Positions 26,847 through 34,727 of a stretch of 64,000 nt of DNA are shown here, piece by piece (positions within the stretch are counted from its first letter, which is position 1; each line of letters starts with the position of its first letter). The notes under the pieces are model-generated. The model saw only the letters and a program-made list of their open reading frames with translations. It did no database searches and was not told the DNA's origin. The position numbers were made by a program, and so were the translations under genes. The DNA is from a virus, in the IMG/VR virus record IMGVR_UViG_3300027788_000004, positions 62,001 to 126,000 of that record; one strand, given 5' to 3'.

Positions 26847-26967
26847 ACCCAAAACAAAGATTATAACTAATCCTCTTATCGATCCAGATAAGTGGTCTAG
26901 GGATAAGCAAGGTAATCTTATACCTAAGAAGAAAATAGTTGTTAATAAGTTTTTGAAAAATAAGTGA
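26827..26967 (+). CDS. Possible small basic protein (TTG start) or +1-frame extension of the ATP-grasp gene
   Basis: A 46-residue, Lys-rich frame (core NPLIDPDKWSRDKQGNLIPK) runs in the +1 frame across the end of the ATP-grasp gene. No ATG is available; TTG at 26827 lies 20 bases before the upstream stop. The amino-acid composition looks protein-like. It could be a short coupled gene or a +1 frameshift tail. Its end overlaps the first copy of the 80-bp repeat. Confidence 0.35.
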   Translation: MTPKRNKPKTKIITNPLIDPDKWSRDKQGNLIPKKKIVVNKFLKNK

Positions 26968-27022
26968 TCAAAAGTTTTTTTATTCCACTTATTTTTATTA
27001 TATTTATATTATAATAACAATA
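26941..27022 (+). repeat. Regulatory repeat, copy A (likely early promoter)
   Basis: First of three related AT-rich elements (others at 27498 and 47416). Shared parts: GTTAATAA, TTTTGAAAAATAAGTGATC, AAAAGTTTTT and, nearest the gene, TATATTTATATTATAATAA. The TTTTGA/TCAAAAG arms form an imperfect operator-like inverted repeat with 18 bp between centres. It ends 20 bases before an unknown gene. Confidence 0.75.
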
Positions 27023-27041
27023 ACACAATAAACAAAACACT

Positions 27042-27488
27042 ATGGCTAAAATCAAATCACTAATCACCGATGTAATAGTCGATGTTCATTGCATAACTTC
27101 ATACCCTAAACATATTGTAAATGCCGATCAATATCTTGATATTATCGATGCAATCTCAGAGTACAAAAAATCTAACGAATGGATTTCGGCAGAAAAACCT
27201 GATTATATGTATTATGAAGGAAGGAGATTCAATGATAATGAACGTATATGCGATGCTATACTAGGTAATATAAGACTCGGTATAAACAAATCTATATTTG
27301 ATGGAAATAAACATGCAGATATTTCCGATCCACTTAAACAACAAATTATGGAAGATTCCTTCTTAGTTTATCTTCAATACTTAATTTGTGCTAATGATCT
27401 TCAAAAACTTAACGAATGGATCAAATCCTCACTTCTTTATTCAGCAGGAAGCGATTACTGGTACAAATACGAAAAAGATTGGAATTAA
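27042..27488 (+). CDS. Hypothetical protein under repeat-A promoter
   Basis: A 148-residue, apparently soluble, mostly helical protein of unknown function. It contains several Trp and Tyr residues and ends in a WYKYEKDWN-type aromatic tail. It is flanked on both sides by copies of the same regulatory repeat, so it is controlled as a unit of its own. Together with the small genes that follow, this looks like an early accessory region; that is inference from the regulatory arrangement. Confidence 0.7.
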   Translation: MAKIKSLITDVIVDVHCITSYPKHIVNADQYLDIIDAISEYKKSNEWISAEKPDYMYYEGRRFNDNERICDAILGNIRLGINKSIFDGNKHADISDPLKQQIMEDSFLVYLQYLICANDLQKLNEWIKSSLLYSAGSDYWYKYEKDWN

Positions 27489-27497
27489 CATTCAATT

Positions 27498-27580
27498 GTT
27501 AATAACTTTTGAAAAATAAGTGATCAAAAGTTTTTATTTACCACCAAAAAGTATTATATTTATATTATAATAATTAAAAC
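27498..27580 (+). repeat. Regulatory repeat, copy B (likely early promoter)
   Basis: Second copy, almost identical to copy C in GTTAATAACTTTTGAAAAATAA and CCACCAAAAAGTATTATATT and in the TTATATTATAATAATTAAAA end, which contains a TATAAT box. The CTTTTGA (27506-27512) and TCAAAAG (27524-27530) arms are a perfect 7-bp inverted repeat. It ends 18 bases before a small membrane protein gene. Confidence 0.8.
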
Positions 27581-27597
27581 AATAAAAAACAAATTTT

Positions 27598-27816
27598 ATG
27601 AATTCAGCTTATCAAAATCTTTTAACACTCATCGGAGGAATCTTCTCAATTTACATTGCATATTTAACAGCGCAAGGAATTTTACAAAATTACATATCTT
27701 TCCAAGATCCACTTAACGAAATGGCATTCTTTATGTGTGCTTTATTCATGGGAGTATCTTGTATTTACATAGGTATTCCACAAAGGCATTGGAATAAACT
27801 TAACCCATTCTCATAA
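27598..27816 (+). CDS. Small two-helix membrane protein
   Basis: A 72-residue protein with two predicted transmembrane segments (about residues 9-29 and 42-61) and a short basic C-terminal tail (PQRHWNKLNPF). No family is recognised. It is driven by repeat copy B, suggesting early expression and action at the host inner membrane, for example in superinfection control; that role is a guess. Confidence 0.65.
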   Translation: MNSAYQNLLTLIGGIFSIYIAYLTAQGILQNYISFQDPLNEMAFFMCALFMGVSCIYIGIPQRHWNKLNPFS

Positions 27817-27842
27817 TAACAATAAAACAAAAACAACAAATC

Positions 27843-28166
27843 ATGAAAAAAACAATTTCAACAATCATCAATCTTTCTCACACTTCCTTCTTAGGAGGTT
27901 ATCTTCAATTTGGTATAAATTACAATCCCGATAATATGACATGCGGTGGAGGTACAAAATGCTCGAGATTTGCACTTGCACTAGGATTCATTACATTAGA
28001 GTTTTACGCAAACACAAAAACGTTTAAGCAATTATCATTCAAATTAAACGGAACTGATAAAGAAATTCAAATCGAGTTCGGATGGAAAAACATCATGTAT
28101 AATTACAGAAAAATGGAGCAAGGTAATTACAATCACAAATGTGAATTACTTTATTCTTGGAGCTAA
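27843..28166 (+). CDS. Hypothetical protein
   Basis: A 107-residue protein of unknown function, starting 26 bases after the small membrane protein and probably in its transcript. It is beta-rich with a CGGGTKC segment near the middle (two Cys four residues apart) and an aromatic C-terminus. I see no signal peptide or known motif. Confidence 0.6.
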   Translation: MKKTISTIINLSHTSFLGGYLQFGINYNPDNMTCGGGTKCSRFALALGFITLEFYANTKTFKQLSFKLNGTDKEIQIEFGWKNIMYNYRKMEQGNYNHKCELLYSWS

Positions 28167-28173
28167 TAACACT

Positions 28174-28202
28174 GAAACAATTGAAAAAGTTTAACATATA
28201 AT
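28174..28202 (+). promoter_or_regulatory. ECF-type phage promoter (GAAAC-N16-CATATAAT)
   Basis: GAAAC at 28174-28178, 16 bases, CATATAAT at 28195-28202. It lies 17 bases before the 34-residue membrane peptide and would also drive the clamp loader gene. Confidence 0.7.
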
Positions 28203-28218
28203 AATTAAAGTAAATAAC

Positions 28219-28323
28219 ATGGACACAATAATAATAATAAGCGGAATTCTATGGTGCGTAATATGTGTATCCGCTGCAGTAGGAGCTATGATTTGCTACA
28301 TAGAAAATAAATACAAAAAATAA
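28219..28323 (+). CDS. 34-residue single-span membrane microprotein
   Basis: Reads MDTIIIISGILWCVICVSAA, then GAMICYIENKYKK. One strongly hydrophobic segment is followed by a basic tail, giving an N-out/C-in topology by the positive-inside rule. It is the first gene after a well-formed ECF-type promoter and ends 2 bases before the clamp loader start, so the spacing supports a real gene. Function unknown. Confidence 0.6.
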   Translation: MDTIIIISGILWCVICVSAAVGAMICYIENKYKK

Positions 28324-28325
28324 AT

Positions 28326-29279
28326 ATGACTCATTTAGAAACACTTTTATGGACCGAGCGATATCGGCCAAAAGAATTAAAGGACTTAATTGTTCCAGAA
28401 AGAATATACAAAAAATTAGATAAAGGAGTCTATCAAAACTTGCTCTTTTATGGTGGTCCTGGTAGTGGAAAAACTTCTTCTGCAAAAATACTTGCAAATG
28501 GCCATCCATATATGTACATTAATTGTTCTAGCGAAACTGGTGTAGATACGGTTAGAACTAAGATATCAGAGTTTTGTTCTACTCTATCTCTACTTGATGG
28601 CGAACGTAAATTAAAAGTAGTTATATTAGATGAGTTCGATGGAGTATCTGATGCATATATGAAAGCGCTTAGAGGAACTATCGAACAATTTCATATGAGT
28701 GCAAGATTCATAGCAACTTGTAATTATTTTAATAAGATTCCAGATAATATACAATCTAGATTTGAATGTATAAATTTTGACTTTACTGATGTTGAAGAAA
28801 CAGAAATTCTTAAAATGTATCTTAGGCGAATTTACGAAATCTGCAAACTAGAAGGAATGGAAATCGAAAAGGATGCTTTATTAGAATTAGTTAAAAGGAA
28901 GTTTCCAGATCTAAGAAATACAATTAATGTATTACAAGGATATCACGCTCAAGGAATAAGCAAAATATCATTAACCGATGTAACTACATTCCATGGAGTA
29001 TTTAAGGATTTGTTCGATATGATATTTTCTGAAATGGCATCATCTCATAAAAATTATCAGTATTTAGTAGGAACATATGGTCATAGAGTTGATGATGTAA
29101 TTAAATCATTAGGAAGTGATTTTGTAGAATATATTCAAACCGAACATCCTGCAAAAATTAAAAATTTAGGTGAAATATGTTATGAAGTAAACAAACATTC
29201 ATACGAATCTAGATTTGCAATTGATCCAGTAGTAACTATGTTATCATTGGTTTATAAATTACAACAGATCGTTAAATAG
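28326..29279 (+). CDS. 44: Clamp loader ATPase subunit (gp44-like)
   Basis: AAA+ ATPase that opens and loads the sliding clamp. Walker A GGPGSGKTSS at about residues 43-52, Walker B VVILDEFDG at about 98-106, sensor 1 near FIATCNYFNKIP and the arginine finger in IQSRFE (144-146) are all visible. The start WTERYRPKEL is typical of gp44/RFC small subunits. Length 317 against 319 in T4. The gp62-like small subunit is not recognised, although unknown genes follow closely. It is transcribed from the ECF-type promoter at 28174. Confidence 0.94.
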   Translation: MTHLETLLWTERYRPKELKDLIVPERIYKKLDKGVYQNLLFYGGPGSGKTSSAKILANGHPYMYINCSSETGVDTVRTKISEFCSTLSLLDGERKLKVVILDEFDGVSDAYMKALRGTIEQFHMSARFIATCNYFNKIPDNIQSRFECINFDFTDVEETEILKMYLRRIYEICKLEGMEIEKDALLELVKRKFPDLRNTINVLQGYHAQGISKISLTDVTTFHGVFKDLFDMIFSEMASSHKNYQYLVGTYGHRVDDVIKSLGSDFVEYIQTEHPAKIKNLGEICYEVNKHSYESRFAIDPVVTMLSLVYKLQQIVK

Positions 29280-29307
29280 AAACTTTTGCAAAACTTCGTC
29301 ATATAAA
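29279..29307 (+). promoter_or_regulatory. ECF-type phage promoter (GAAAC-N16-CATATAAA)
   Basis: GAAAC starts on the last base of the clamp loader stop codon (29279-29283), 16 bases, CATATAAA at 29300-29307; 17 bases to the exonuclease start. Confidence 0.7.
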
Positions 29308-29324
29308 ATTAAAATAACATTATA

Positions 29325-30521
29325 ATGAAAAGGTATACTTTAATAGTAGATGGTAATTATTTCTTACATAAGACATTCTTTATTTCTGGTAGAATTAAAG
29401 GAAATAAAGGTGCACTAAATTTTATCGATGATCCAGAAAAGGATGCAGATATTTTAATAAACAAATTAGCAACTGACTTTGCATACGAAGTTAGGCGATT
29501 TGCTCCAGTATTAGATGGAATTGTTTATTGCATAGATTCATCTTCATGGCGAAAGGATTTTTATCCAGAATCTAATGAATCTCCAAATGCGGTATCTAAG
29601 GAATATAAAGGCCAACGTAAACGAGATAACACTATAAATTGGAAAGCTATATATGATGTACATGATAAATTCGCAGCATCTCTTAAAAAATTAGGTTGTA
29701 CTATTTCTCGAGTTAGTGGAGCCGAAGCCGATGATCTTATATTCGCATGGTCAGCTTATCTTAATATGAACGAAAAAAATTCTTTAATCTTTTCTGGTGA
29801 TAACGATTTAATTCAATTAGTTTGTAATAACGAATCAAACGATACAAATACAGTATATTACAATAAATTTTCAAAGCGATTATATTCTCCATTAGGTTTT
29901 AGCGAATGGCTATCACAAACAACTACAGAAACTATCGATATATTTGATCAACCTTTAGATCTAACTAGTAATACTAAAATAGGTTTACAAGGTGTTTTAC
30001 GTGGTGTAGAAATTGCGGAAGTAGATACATTAGAATTTGTTTTCAAAAAGATTTTAACCGGCGATTCAGGTGATAATGTTTCTCCTTTACATCAATTCGT
30101 TAAAAAGTTAAAAACTGGAAAAACAAGAGTTTATGGAATAACCGATAAAAAAGCTACTATGATTCTAGAAAAATTCACAAGTAAAAATGGCGATCTAACA
30201 GAATCAACATTCTTTAATCAAAAAACAATTAACGAAATATGTCAAATAACTAGAGATACTTTAGGTATTCATAATAAAACTTTACCAGAACTAGTTGAAA
30301 AATACGAAGCTAATAGAAACTTAATGTATTTACATAACCGAGCTTTACCTGCTGCAATTATGGATGTTATGTTAAAATCTATCGAAGATGCAAAACATAC
30401 TACAATACATGCGATAGATCAAATAAATAAAACAAACATATCTACACCAATTTTGAATAACGAAAAAAACATAACTACCACTAACGAAGCTTCATTCTTT
30501 GGTGGAATAAAATTCGACTAA
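29325..30521 (+). CDS. rnh: 5'-3' exonuclease of FEN/T4 RNase H family
   Basis: Flap/RNA primer-removing nuclease for lagging-strand maturation. The N-terminal strand LIVDGNYFLHK holds the first metal-binding Asp. KEYKGQRKRD resembles the arch region, and GAEADDLIF and FSGDNDLIQL hold the central acidic cluster. LTGDSGDNVSP contains the second-site aspartates and begins the helix-hairpin-helix region. Length 398 is longer than T4 RNase H (305), mostly through a longer middle and a C-terminal extension. It has its own ECF-type promoter. Confidence 0.9.
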   Translation: MKRYTLIVDGNYFLHKTFFISGRIKGNKGALNFIDDPEKDADILINKLATDFAYEVRRFAPVLDGIVYCIDSSSWRKDFYPESNESPNAVSKEYKGQRKRDNTINWKAIYDVHDKFAASLKKLGCTISRVSGAEADDLIFAWSAYLNMNEKNSLIFSGDNDLIQLVCNNESNDTNTVYYNKFSKRLYSPLGFSEWLSQTTTETIDIFDQPLDLTSNTKIGLQGVLRGVEIAEVDTLEFVFKKILTGDSGDNVSPLHQFVKKLKTGKTRVYGITDKKATMILEKFTSKNGDLTESTFFNQKTINEICQITRDTLGIHNKTLPELVEKYEANRNLMYLHNRALPAAIMDVMLKSIEDAKHTTIHAIDQINKTNISTPILNNEKNITTTNEASFFGGIKFD

Positions 30522-30523
30522 TT

Positions 30524-30706
30524 ATGAGCACACCAGACTTCCACAAAACACCAATGGGTAAAAAATACTATGAGTATGATTTACCTCGTCTAATTGAATC
30601 TAATCAACAACTAGCCAAAGAATTAAAAAGACAGAATGATCTAAACGAAAAGATATCAAGGAAAAAGAAACCTGCTCAAGAACTTAAGAGAGGAAGGAAT
30701 CTATAA
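30524..30706 (+). CDS. Small basic hypothetical protein
   Basis: A 60-residue, helical and strongly basic protein (KKKPAQELKRGRN at the C-terminus), starting 2 bases after the exonuclease stop. It may bind nucleic acid; no family is recognised. Confidence 0.6.
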   Translation: MSTPDFHKTPMGKKYYEYDLPRLIESNQQLAKELKRQNDLNEKISRKKKPAQELKRGRNL

Positions 30707-30725
30707 ACAATTTTTTTCATATAAT
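30697..30725 (+). promoter_or_regulatory. ECF-type promoter, variant (GAATC-N16-CATATAAT)
   Basis: GAATC (one mismatch to GAAAC) at 30697-30701, 16 bases, CATATAAT at 30718-30725; 9 bases to the next start. The exact spacing supports it despite the mismatch. Confidence 0.5.
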
Positions 30726-30734
30726 AAATAAACT

Positions 30735-31157
30735 ATGCAACTATTCGATTTAGTTAGGGTTATGTTTACAAATCCTAAAAAGTATTCAGATATTAAAAAC
30801 TCAGATAAGGCTAAAAATCATTTTATGATTCAGCGCTTTATGTCTATAAATTATCCTGCACAAGCTCAACAATTAAATAGAAACGGTATTAATGGTGTAG
30901 GTGTTATTGATACTTGGCAATTTATTACATCAAGATTCAAACGTGTCCCTGGTTGGATATATACTAAAACAAAGAAAACTAAAAAACAACAGGCTAAGGA
31001 ATTTACATATTCTCCTGAATTAGTAGATTTGTATATAAGTAAAAACGAAACTTCTAAAAAGGATTTCGATATCTTAACCAAACTTTATCCTAGCGAAATG
31101 CAATCGTATTTCACGAAGCTAAGAAAACAATATGACACTTATGTTAGAAACGAATAA
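30735..31157 (+). CDS. Hypothetical protein of the replication region
   Basis: A 140-residue basic, helical protein: NPKKYSDIKNSDKAKNHF, then MIQRFMSINYPAQAQ and VPGWIYTKTKKTKKQ. I do not recognise the family with certainty. The missing clamp loader small subunit (gp62 in T4, 187 residues) could be here or in the next gene, since both follow gp44 and the exonuclease under an ECF-type promoter, but I see no sequence similarity to T4 gp62. The stop overlaps the next gene by 26 bases. Confidence 0.7.
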   Translation: MQLFDLVRVMFTNPKKYSDIKNSDKAKNHFMIQRFMSINYPAQAQQLNRNGINGVGVIDTWQFITSRFKRVPGWIYTKTKKTKKQQAKEFTYSPELVDLYISKNETSKKDFDILTKLYPSEMQSYFTKLRKQYDTYVRNE

Positions 31158-31794
31158 CCAATATCCTTTAGTTGTAGAAGTTACTATGTATCGCCATAAT
31201 TGGACAGATAATAAAATACTTAATGAAATCAAACGTAGTGCAAGGCTTAATAAGGTAGGTAGTTCTAATTCTCATTTTTTTGTTTCTACTAAAGATATTA
31301 AACAAATACTAAATAATAAATTTAGCGAAGATATAGAATATCAAGGAGGATTAACCCAAGAAAAGCTAGTTAAGAATATAACTTCTCCATTCTTCTTACA
31401 TAGTGTTGTGCATACATTTTCAAATTTACGATTTGTAAAATTTAATGTTTCTAATGATAAAGATTATACTAGAAAATCTGGTGATACAGTAACCTTTGAT
31501 TATAAAATTTTACATGCAAGAATAAATTTACCAGAATTAGTAGAATCTAAAACTGAACTTAAGCAATTTCAAAAGTTATTTAAGTTTATTAAATTTTGGA
31601 GTCCTAATAAATTTAATCCTGTTCCATATATTGAAGTGTCTTCTAGGGATCTAATATCTACTATAAATTATCATGAAGGTATGGGAGAAGATTTTGTAAA
31701 GACCTATGCAGATACTATAAACAAATTACTACAATACATAGATCTTAAATTAGAAAGCGATAATTCAGCGCTTCATATTATTTTACTAGATTGA
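31132..31794 (+). CDS. Hypothetical protein
   Basis: A 220-residue protein, mixed alpha/beta, with no recognised motif. It starts inside the preceding gene (26-base overlap; a second Met three codons later would shorten the overlap to 17 bases), so it is translationally coupled. It ends at the border between replication-type genes and the late virion block, where a late-type box begins. Confidence 0.65.
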   Translation: MTLMLETNNQYPLVVEVTMYRHNWTDNKILNEIKRSARLNKVGSSNSHFFVSTKDIKQILNNKFSEDIEYQGGLTQEKLVKNITSPFFLHSVVHTFSNLRFVKFNVSNDKDYTRKSGDTVTFDYKILHARINLPELVESKTELKQFQKLFKFIKFWSPNKFNPVPYIEVSSRDLISTINYHEGMGEDFVKTYADTINKLLQYIDLKLESDNSALHIILLD

Positions 31795-31801
31795 TATATA
31801 G
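31793..31801 (+). promoter_or_regulatory. Late-type promoter GATATATAG
   Basis: GATATATAG overlaps the preceding stop codon and lies 29 bases before the holin-like gene. Confidence 0.5.
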
Positions 31802-31821
31802 TTAAAAATAACCTTTTAATT

Positions 31822-32097
31822 ATGTCAAACAATACGAAAACAGGATTTGTCCACAATATGTTAAGCAAAAATGGAAAAGTCTCTAGTAAGAGATTCTGTA
31901 CATTTACTTGTTTATTCTTTATGATGATTGGGTATATAGCTAATTTATTCTGGGGATTTGAAGTACAAGAACATTTGTTTAATTCTTTACAATGGATCGT
32001 TATGGCTGGACTAGGATTTACTGCATCAGAAAACTTTGCTCCAAACAATACTGAATCAGACAAAACAAAAGATGAATTCCCATCAGATAGTGTATAA
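31822..32097 (+). CDS. Small two-span membrane protein, holin-like
   Basis: A 91-residue protein with two hydrophobic segments (about residues 28-45 and 54-71), a basic N-terminus (NGKVSSKRF) and an acidic polar C-terminus. Size and topology fit small phage holins, but no family signature is certain. A late-type promoter precedes it, which is the expected timing for lysis. No endolysin is recognised in this window to confirm a lysis cassette. Confidence 0.5.
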   Translation: MSNNTKTGFVHNMLSKNGKVSSKRFCTFTCLFFMMIGYIANLFWGFEVQEHLFNSLQWIVMAGLGFTASENFAPNNTESDKTKDEFPSDSV

Positions 32098-32105
32098 TTT
32101 TGTTT

Positions 32106-32116
32106 GAATATATAAT
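32106..32116 (+). promoter_or_regulatory. Late-type promoter GAATATATAAT
   Basis: GAATATATAAT followed by AAAACAAAC, 28 bases before the large structural gene. Confidence 0.5.
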
Positions 32117-32133
32117 AAAACAAACAACGTAAT

Positions 32134-34113
32134 ATGGCTACTGAAACCATTAAGATAGACTTTACTACGAACAACATTACATATAAAGATGGAGATTCTC
32201 TCATCATTACGTTTAATGGTGCATTTAATAAAGTCGATAAATTCTTATCTTATACAGAGACACAATCACCTAGTGTGTCATCTACTGATTATTTAATGAC
32301 TAACGTTCGATGGTCTAGTGATGATCAAGTATGGTCTGCTTGGCAGCAAATGCCGATCGATTCAGCAGGAAATAAAACATTACCATCTGCGTTAACTACA
32401 CCAGACTTTACTACAGGATCAAACATATCTTTACAATTTAAGTATATAAGAGTTCAACAAAACCCAGATCCATCTATATCAATAAATAGAACCTTAGATT
32501 CAATTGAGATAAGTTTATCTCCAAGTGCACCAGAAACACCATACAAAGCTCCATCAAGTCAAATATGTCCTACTGGAGATTATTTCAAAGGAATAAATGT
32601 TGATTGTGATGGTGGACTTTTTAGAGTTTATGATTTAATGGCTCCGGCAATAGATCTTAATAGAGAATTGGCTTTAGCAGTTAGCGAAATGTTTGGACAT
32701 CAAGTATGTTATTTCAAAACTACTGCAGATCAACGATCTAAAGACTTTATCTTAAAAGAATACTCGTTATATGACGTAACCGATGTAAAAAATGTTAGAA
32801 TTGTAGTACCTGATAATGTATTCCCTGATAATGCTATTCAGTTCACACCTTTTGACATGGATTTTGAAGCACCATTTGAAGTTCAGATTGTTAAAGAAGA
32901 TTTTGAAAAGGCCTTTGGTTATTGTGTAAGACCAGAAGAACGAGATTATCTTTTCTTTCCTTTAGAAAATAGATTATACGAAATACAATCGGCTTACTTA
33001 TTCAAAGACTTTATGAGAAGCGCAACATATTATAAAGTTGCATTATGGAAATGGCAAGATAAAGATAATGTAATGAGACCTGCTGGTAGTACTGCACAAA
33101 CACTTACCGATAGTCTTACTGAAAATTTCGATGATTTATTTAAGGAATCCAATGAATTAGAATTCAAACAAATAACAAAGCCTTTACAATATAATACTAT
33201 AAACATTGGTGATTGGGATTTTGTTAGATCAGAAATTGATGCAAAATTAGATATTAGAAAACATGATATCAATAATTATTTTACGATAGTTGCAAAATAT
33301 GCATATGACCTTAATACAGTAAACTATAACGATAATGCTATTGTGTATAAAACTCCAGTAAGTATCGGAGCTACCGAAGATAGAGTTTATATAACTTGGT
33401 TTAGGGCTAATAGAACTTCGTTTGTTAACCGAGATTTAGGTCCAACTTCTATAAATGAATATCCAACTGGTAGTACAATGCATGGACTAAAATATGATAC
33501 GATTTTAGATGGTTGGGTTGACGGAATACCTGGAACAACAGGACCGAATCCATCTAAAGGAGTTCAAATAAATTTACAGTATGGACCTACTTCTATAGGA
33601 TCTACTAGTACATATTCTACACAAGGTATTGAAGTAAAGGTTAATGATGATATATTTAGATTTAATACTAATTACCTAGAAGCATGGCCAGGAAATGTAT
33701 TTCCAGATTTATTAGTTGATGCAAAACAATATAACAAAACAGTATTAGAAGATTCTAGAAAATGGTATGCATTAGTACTTAATGTTTCTAATACACACGG
33801 AACTATAAATTGCAATGTATGGGAAATGGAATTTGATGCAACTAAACCAGCATACACACAACAAACTACGCAATTAAAATTAGTGTTTGGAGAAACTAAA
33901 ACGTTTAATAAACAAATAGTAGATTCAGGATCTTTTTATCAATTAAAGGGAGTACCGTTAGAGGTAACAAACCTTAGAATACTAACTGAACTAATAAACG
34001 AAGAAAACCAACCATTGATGTTAAATAGATACACAGTCAGAGATAATCAATACGCAGAAATGATCGATAACGCATTACCACCACTTCGAATGACTAGAGA
34101 AAGCGGCAGGTAA
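32134..34113 (+). CDS. Virion structural protein upstream of terminase (neck/baseplate type, unassigned)
   Basis: A 659-residue, beta-rich protein with Thr/Ser/Asn-rich segments and a Gly-Pro-rich stretch (GIPGTTGPNPSKG) typical of phage structural proteins. A central block, YLFFPLENRLYEIQSAYLF followed by an aromatic strand, looks like a conserved structural core, but I cannot name the T4 counterpart. In T4 the neck genes 13 and 14 stand at this place before gene 16, so a neck role is possible. It has its own late-type promoter and ends 14 bases before gp16. Confidence 0.7.
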   Translation: MATETIKIDFTTNNITYKDGDSLIITFNGAFNKVDKFLSYTETQSPSVSSTDYLMTNVRWSSDDQVWSAWQQMPIDSAGNKTLPSALTTPDFTTGSNISLQFKYIRVQQNPDPSISINRTLDSIEISLSPSAPETPYKAPSSQICPTGDYFKGINVDCDGGLFRVYDLMAPAIDLNRELALAVSEMFGHQVCYFKTTADQRSKDFILKEYSLYDVTDVKNVRIVVPDNVFPDNAIQFTPFDMDFEAPFEVQIVKEDFEKAFGYCVRPEERDYLFFPLENRLYEIQSAYLFKDFMRSATYYKVALWKWQDKDNVMRPAGSTAQTLTDSLTENFDDLFKESNELEFKQITKPLQYNTINIGDWDFVRSEIDAKLDIRKHDINNYFTIVAKYAYDLNTVNYNDNAIVYKTPVSIGATEDRVYITWFRANRTSFVNRDLGPTSINEYPTGSTMHGLKYDTILDGWVDGIPGTTGPNPSKGVQINLQYGPTSIGSTSTYSTQGIEVKVNDDIFRFNTNYLEAWPGNVFPDLLVDAKQYNKTVLEDSRKWYALVLNVSNTHGTINCNVWEMEFDATKPAYTQQTTQLKLVFGETKTFNKQIVDSGSFYQLKGVPLEVTNLRILTELINEENQPLMLNRYTVRDNQYAEMIDNALPPLRMTRESGR

Positions 34114-34127
34114 TTAAAAATTTAGAT

Positions 34128-34727
34128 ATGAAAGACGAAAACAAAGACGACGCAAGAGAATCAATTAAAGACCTTTTACAAGATGATGGTATGAACTTAC
34201 CGATAGTTAAAGAAGGAGATTTACCATCATTTCATCAAGTAGATAGTTATGATTATATGGATAATCAAACTAAGTCAATAGCAAAGGCTAAGAAAATGAT
34301 GGATTCTGTTATGAAATTATATTTGAGTGCAGAAATAATTGAGAAGAATGAATACGTAAAAATGAAACAACGTATTGGTGAAATGCAATTATCTACTTTA
34401 CTTACTCAGATGAATCAAATGCAACATTCAATAGAAACCTTAATGAGAACCATCGATAGTGGAGAATTATCTCCAAGAATGTTTGAGGTTTTAGGTGGCT
34501 TACAAAAGACTATGTTAGAAATCAATAAACATACAACTTTACATATAATGGCTGCTGAAGAGAACACTAAAAAATTAAAGCATGATATAGATGTATATAG
34601 TAATATGACAACGATATCAAATAGCCAAAAGGATAAAGGAAAGACTGCTAGAGGTAATCGTGACTTTATGAAAGATATTCAAGAAGAAATACAAGATATA
34701 GATTTTAACGACGATAACGATGAGTAG
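34128..34727 (+). CDS. 16: Terminase small subunit (gp16-like)
   Basis: Probable DNA-recognition and regulatory subunit of the packaging motor. The 199-residue protein has a central pair of long helices (about residues 50-165), like the oligomerising coiled coil of T4 gp16 (164 residues), with acidic ends. The stop overlaps the large terminase start by 8 bases, the same coupled arrangement as in T4. The identification relies on position and helix pattern. Confidence 0.7.
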   Translation: MKDENKDDARESIKDLLQDDGMNLPIVKEGDLPSFHQVDSYDYMDNQTKSIAKAKKMMDSVMKLYLSAEIIEKNEYVKMKQRIGEMQLSTLLTQMNQMQHSIETLMRTIDSGELSPRMFEVLGGLQKTMLEINKHTTLHIMAAEENTKKLKHDIDVYSNMTTISNSQKDKGKTARGNRDFMKDIQEEIQDIDFNDDNDE

